NCBI GenBank assembly: GCA_031285415.1
Contig: JAITWF010000127.1
Location: 1-7,860, forward strand
Source: Deferribacteraceae bacterium
Lineage (GTDB): Bacteria > Chrysiogenota > Deferribacteres > Deferribacterales > JAISNW01
DNA length: 7,860 nt
Direction: 5' to 3'
In this document: in pieces, positions 5,671 through 7,860 of the stretch
Numbering within the stretch: the stretch's first letter is position 1
How the letters are laid out: the number at the start of each line of letters is the position of its first letter
The notes under the pieces: model-generated
Database searches by the model: none
What the model was told of the DNA's origin: nothing
Seen by the model: the letters and a program-made list of their open reading frames with translations, nothing else
Position numbers and translations under genes: made by a program

Positions 5671-5763
5671 ATGGAAAACGCCAAACGTTCTTCTAGAAAG
5701 AAAGCGTTAGCGCACTTTTCTCTCTGGATAGGGAAGCTTAAAATCACTATTGAGTGGTGGTAA
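5671..5763 (+). CDS. Candidate 30-residue basic, tryptophan-rich small protein
   Basis: ATG to TAA encodes 30 residues: a basic N-terminal part (KRSSRKK at 5-11), then HFSLWIGKLKITIEWW to the end, with three tryptophans and alternating polar/hydrophobic residues that could form a beta hairpin or amphipathic segment. AAGGCGG (5658-5664), one mismatch from the ideal Shine-Dalgarno, lies 6 bases before the ATG. The ORF lies between the glgP terminator and the thioesterase gene, in the same direction as both. I do not recognise the family. It could be a standalone peptide, a leader peptide, or a chance ORF in a structured RNA. The ribosome binding site and composition favour a real gene. Confidence 0.5.
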   Translation: MENAKRSSRKKALAHFSLWIGKLKITIEWW

Positions 5764-5792
5764 GTTCCCGAAAGGGAGGGCGAAAGCCCTCC
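5731..5792 (+). other. Overlapping alternative RNA hairpins at the small ORF's 3' end
   Basis: Three stems compete. GGGAAgCTTA (5731-5740, one bulged G) pairs with TAAGTTCCC (5761-5769). TCCC-GAAA-GGGA occupies 5766-5777. GGAGGGC-GAAA-GCCCTCC occupies 5775-5792. Adjacent stems share bases and cannot all form together. Two are closed by GAAA (GNRA) tetraloops. No T-tract follows (TCTCCTTAGGGG), so this is not a standard intrinsic terminator. It may stabilise the 3' end of the small ORF transcript or act on the thioesterase gene 70 bases downstream. Confidence 0.45.
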
Positions 5793-5863
5793 TCTCCTTA
5801 GGGGTTATGATAACACAATTATTAAAGATCTCAACTATTAATTTAAAATTTAGGAATAACAAG

Positions 5864-6379
5864 ATGGACGAAAAACTATACCTTCCGCACTCGACACGTT
5901 GTTTTATCTGTGGCGAGTCAAACGATGTAGGCTTGAAGTGTCGATTTTTTACGAATGAAACTGGGCATGTATACCTTACGCCAACGGTACAGCCGCACTA
6001 CTGTGGATTTATGAGCGTTGTGCATGGAGGCATTCAGACCGCTATGCTAGATGAAGCTATGGGCTGGTGCGGATTCACTCAAGGTGAGAGTGAGGAGCTT
6101 TACTTTACTAGAGAGATTAATGTTAAATTTAAGAGAAATGTGCCGCCATCTGTGCCGATCTTTATTGAAACATCTTTGACGGATATTAAACGTGGATTTG
6201 CTTACACTGAGGGGAGTATTCGTGATGAATCTGGTACGGTAATGACGACCGCTACAGGAATATTTGTGCCTATCCCAAAGGTGAAGATGGCGGAGACCTC
6301 AAACTTTCTTCTGTATGTAAATGACGGAAGGAGATACCTTGAAAAGGCAATGAGGGTATGCAATCCAACAGCGGTATAA
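5864..6379 (+). CDS. PaaI/4HBT-type hotdog-fold thioesterase
   Basis: A 171-residue protein with the hotdog acyl-CoA thioesterase pattern: an N-terminal CFICG (C13, C16) with downstream N and GL, as in the common H..CFxCG..N..GL variant, then VVHGGIQTAMLDEAMGW (52-68). There HGG and D63/E64 mark the substrate and catalytic region, followed by the strands LYFTREINVKFKRNVP and TTATGIFVPIP. It should hydrolyse a thioester in the cytoplasm; the acyl group is not predictable. The start at 5864 is chosen for AGGAA at 5852-5856 with a 7-base spacer. A longer reading from an upstream start at 5750 would cover the hairpins and overlap the 30-codon ORF. The last ~30 residues have no motif I recognise. 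Confidence 0.85.
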   Translation: MDEKLYLPHSTRCFICGESNDVGLKCRFFTNETGHVYLTPTVQPHYCGFMSVVHGGIQTAMLDEAMGWCGFTQGESEELYFTREINVKFKRNVPPSVPIFIETSLTDIKRGFAYTEGSIRDESGTVMTTATGIFVPIPKVKMAETSNFLLYVNDGRRYLEKAMRVCNPTAV

Positions 6380-6381
6380 TT

Positions 6382-6466
6382 GTAGGGGCGGGCATCATTA
6401 ATCGTCTCCCCTCCCAGCACTGGGGGAGGGTGCCCGAAGGGCGGGAGAGGGGGCAAGATCTGCCCC
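6382..6466 (+). repeat. GC-rich multi-hairpin extragenic element between thioesterase and rpsT
   Basis: Starts with GTAG (6382-6385) two bases after the thioesterase stop. The core folds as a three-way junction: TCTCCC (6405-6410) pairs with GGGAGA (6443-6448). This encloses one hairpin of CTCCC/GGGAG type (6411-6429) and a second GCCC-GAA-GGGC (6432-6442). A further hairpin GGGGCA-AGATC-TGCCCC (6450-6466) ends the element, followed by only TTT. From memory, GGTGCCCGAAGGGCGGG-type segments recur as extragenic repeats in many bacterial genomes. It lies between convergent genes and could serve both as a 3' structure. Confidence 0.6.
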
Positions 6467-6472
6467 TTTCAA

Positions 6473-6742
6473 TTAGTTCGCTTTAAGAGCGTTGAGCTTT
6501 CTCATCATGCGAGAAACTCTGCGAGCAGCCTGTTTCTTATGGATAACATTCTTGCCAGCAGCTTTATATACTACGCTGATGCTCTCACGAAGAGCCTCTT
6601 CAGCTGTCTTTGTGTCTTTTGTCTCGATCGCTGCCGCATATTTTTTGATATACGTTTTCATCTTAGATTTTTCAGATTTATTAACTGCTCTGCGAGCCTC
6701 TGATTGTCTGATTCTCTTTCTTGCTGATGCTGTATGTGCCAC
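6473..6742 (-). CDS. rpsT: Ribosomal protein S20
   Basis: An 89-residue, strongly basic, all-helical protein of normal S20 length that binds 16S rRNA in the 30S subunit. Family pattern: SARKRIRQSEARRAVNKSEKS near the N-terminus, and VYKAAGKNVIHKKQAARRVSRM (58-79), equivalent to the conserved D-x-AA-x-KG-x-IHKN-x-A-x-RKKSRL. The start codon is GTG (6742-6740), not ATG. GAGGTG at 6753-6748 with a 5-base spacer and the AHTASARKR opening fix it. A non-ATG start recalls E. coli rpsT, whose UUG start is tied to autoregulation; whether that holds here is inference. It has its own strong promoter, divergent from the Maf-type gene. Confidence 0.95.
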   Translation of the reverse strand: MAHTASARKRIRQSEARRAVNKSEKSKMKTYIKKYAAAIETKDTKTAEEALRESISVVYKAAGKNVIHKKQAARRVSRMMRKLNALKAN

Positions 6743-6776
6743 TCGTCCACCTCAAAAATATTCAAAATAGAACGGA

Positions 6777-6805
6777 ACTATACCTAATGAGTGGGCAACT
6801 GTCAA
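6777..6805 (-). promoter_or_regulatory. Strong sigma-70-type promoter of rpsT
   Basis: On the minus strand, a perfect TTGACA (6805-6800), a 17-base spacer and TATAGT (6782-6777, five of six consensus bases) predict a start near 6770 and a leader of about 28 bases. The strength suits a ribosomal protein gene. Confidence 0.85.
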
Positions 6806-6828
6806 GCTATTTTTTGGCGACAATATAT

Positions 6829-6857
6829 TTGACTATTCGTCCTCTTCCTGATACACT
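6829..6857 (+). promoter_or_regulatory. Sigma-70-type promoter of the Maf-type gene
   Basis: TTGACT (6829-6834), a 17-base spacer and TACACT (6852-6857) match consensus at 5/6 and 4/6 positions. The start would be near 6864, inside the palindrome CGTTTAAACG (6862-6871), so a bound protein there could control this gene. The -35 lies 23 bases from the divergent rpsT -35. Confidence 0.6.
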
Positions 6858-6893
6858 CTAGCGTTTAAACGTCTAAACTTTGCAAGGTGATGA

Positions 6894-7860
6894 ATGTTTC
6901 TTGAAAAAAACTTGGCAATGATAAGCAAAAGATACCCTCAATATGTCGATATGATAAAGAATGCGCCGATTACTGGTCGATATGTTGTGCAGAAAACAGC
7001 TGTTAATAGCTTAAATATAATAGATAAGAAATTTAATGCTATGTTTTACAATAATATAGATCCGATGATGGGAGTTGAGAAAGAGCTGAAAGAGCGCAAG
7101 ATAAAGCTGCCCAGTATAGGCGTATTTATGGGGTTTGGGCTAGGGTATCACTTTGTTGCATATCATAAATCGTTTAGCCCTATAGATCTGATTGTAATCT
7201 TTGAAAAGGATCTCGAGCTTATCAATGTAGCGTTTACCCATGTTGACTACGGCAATCTCTTTCAGGATCCTCGTATTCAATTATGTCTAGGTCTTGAGCC
7301 TGTGCAATATTACCCGACACTATTTCGAACTCTCCAGATGGGCAATGCAAAGCTGCACCTACAGGCGATCAACTTTATCGAGATCGGTGCCGCTATTATT
7401 GCGAATAAAGATTACTATACAAACTGCGTACGCACGCTTAAAGATGGTATTACAGGCGTTATGAACCTGTACGGCAACGATCCGAAAGACTCGATGATAG
7501 GCATTCAGAATACATTCTATAATATCGATGTTATCATTGAAAATGCAGGGGTAAAAGACCTCAAGAATGCCTTTAAAGGCAAGCCTGGTGTGGTTGTATC
7601 AACTGGACCATCGCTTAATAAAAATATTCATCTCCTTGAGGGGCTTGGGGATAAAGCGGTTATTGCGGCGGCGGATGCGTCGCTTGCCGTTATGCATAAG
7701 AGAGGTTTGAAACCGCATTTTGTGACCTCTTTAGAGCGTGTAATTGCAACTGCGAAGCTATTCGATGGGTTAACTGAGGAGGATGTAAAGGATGTCTACT
7801 TTGCCGCCTGCCCAGTGGTCATGCCCGAAACGTATAAAAATTTTCCTGGCGAAAAAGTTA
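6894..7860 (+). CDS. Motility-associated factor (Maf, DUF115/MAF_flag10) glycosyltransferase, 3' truncated by window
   Basis: The plus strand is open from 6894 to the edge: 322 complete codons with no stop. The ATG has AGGTG at 6885-6889. Maf proteins transfer nonulosonic acids such as pseudaminic or legionaminic acid to flagellin in the cytoplasm, and are needed for flagellar assembly in several polarly flagellated genera. An N-terminal domain (about 1-200) includes FMGFGLGYHF (78-87) and FEKDLELI (103-110). The DUF115 core begins at about 229 with KPGVVVSTGPSLNKNI, the nucleotide-binding GPSL loop (238-241), and continues ADASLAVMHKRGLKPHFVTSLERV (260-283). Family members are often 600 residues or more, so roughly half is probably missing. 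No flagellin gene is visible here. Confidence 0.9.
   Translation, partial: MFLEKNLAMISKRYPQYVDMIKNAPITGRYVVQKTAVNSLNIIDKKFNAMFYNNIDPMMGVEKELKERKIKLPSIGVFMGFGLGYHFVAYHKSFSPIDLIVIFEKDLELINVAFTHVDYGNLFQDPRIQLCLGLEPVQYYPTLFRTLQMGNAKLHLQAINFIEIGAAIIANKDYYTNCVRTLKDGITGVMNLYGNDPKDSMIGIQNTFYNIDVIIENAGVKDLKNAFKGKPGVVVSTGPSLNKNIHLLEGLGDKAVIAAADASLAVMHKRGLKPHFVTSLERVIATAKLFDGLTEEDVKDVYFAACPVVMPETYKNFPGEKV

Noticed and set aside
5619..5700. Cyclic-di-GMP (GEMM-I) riboswitch, prompted by CACAGGGCA
   Set aside because: The rest of the GEMM consensus (tetraloop-receptor and second helix core) is not present; the CAGGGCA simply belongs to a perfect hairpin.
5750..5863. 38-codon extension of the thioesterase
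   Set aside because: It reads through GNRA hairpins and the end of the 30-codon ORF; AGGAA before the ATG at 5864 is a better start.
6450..6469. Intrinsic terminator for the thioesterase gene
   Set aside because: The hairpin is good but only three T residues follow, so it is kept as part of the repeat and not called a terminator.
6492..6770. 92-codon plus-strand ORF with hydrophobic segments
   Set aside because: It is antisense to rpsT; the hydrophobic look comes from the complement of lysine and arginine codons.
1..7860. CRISPR arrays, tRNA or rRNA genes, prophage or integrase signatures
   Set aside because: I read both strands and saw no regularly spaced direct repeats, cloverleaf with CCA end, rRNA segments or phage-type genes.

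Overview
The window comes from a flagellated, diderm-type bacterium of moderate to low GC. Three things point that way: flagellar rod genes, a near-consensus sigma-54 promoter in front of flgB with a perfect sigma-28 -10 box elsewhere, and a Maf-type flagellin glycosyltransferase. Deferribacterota-like or Campylobacterota-like lineages would fit this mix, but nothing here fixes the phylum. Gene calls rest on motif recognition only; no searches were run.

Layout, left to right. Positions 1-485 (minus) hold the start of a flagellar rod operon, flgB-flgC, with flgC cut by the window edge and a sigma-54 promoter at 509-524. Positions 567-1049 (minus) carry a YhcH/YjgK/YiaL-family protein whose last residues and stop codon lie inside a palindromic repeat. 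It is divergent from an Lrp/AsnC-family regulator (1157-1606, plus), and the shared intergenic region holds overlapping promoters and a perfect 8+3+8 palindrome. A family 2 glycosyltransferase (1607-2359) starts on the base after the regulator's stop codon. Next is a 77-residue orphan on the minus strand (2469-2702) with its own sigma-28-type promoter, divergent from a DUF3417-type alpha-glucan phosphorylase (2887-5427, plus). These two genes are each followed, 4-5 bases after the stop, by a copy of the same ~80-bp element (2385-2464 and 5433-5511) in the same orientation relative to the gene.

After an intrinsic terminator (5534-5561) comes a hairpin-rich stretch that looks non-coding but contains a 30-codon ORF (5671-5763) with a good Shine-Dalgarno sequence and a basic/tryptophan-rich product. 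A hotdog thioesterase follows (5864-6379, plus), then a GC-rich multi-hairpin repeat, then rpsT (ribosomal protein S20, minus, GTG start). A strong rpsT promoter lies back to back with the promoter of a motility-associated glycosyltransferase (6894 to the edge, plus).

Taken together, flgBC, the GT2 enzyme, the Maf protein and the sigma-28-linked orphan suggest a motility and surface-glycan neighbourhood mixed with housekeeping genes (glucan phosphorylase, S20). The most unusual signals are the 30-residue ORF with its alternative RNA folds, the sigma-28-linked orphan, and several extragenic palindromes that carry a GTAG foot and sit at gene ends.
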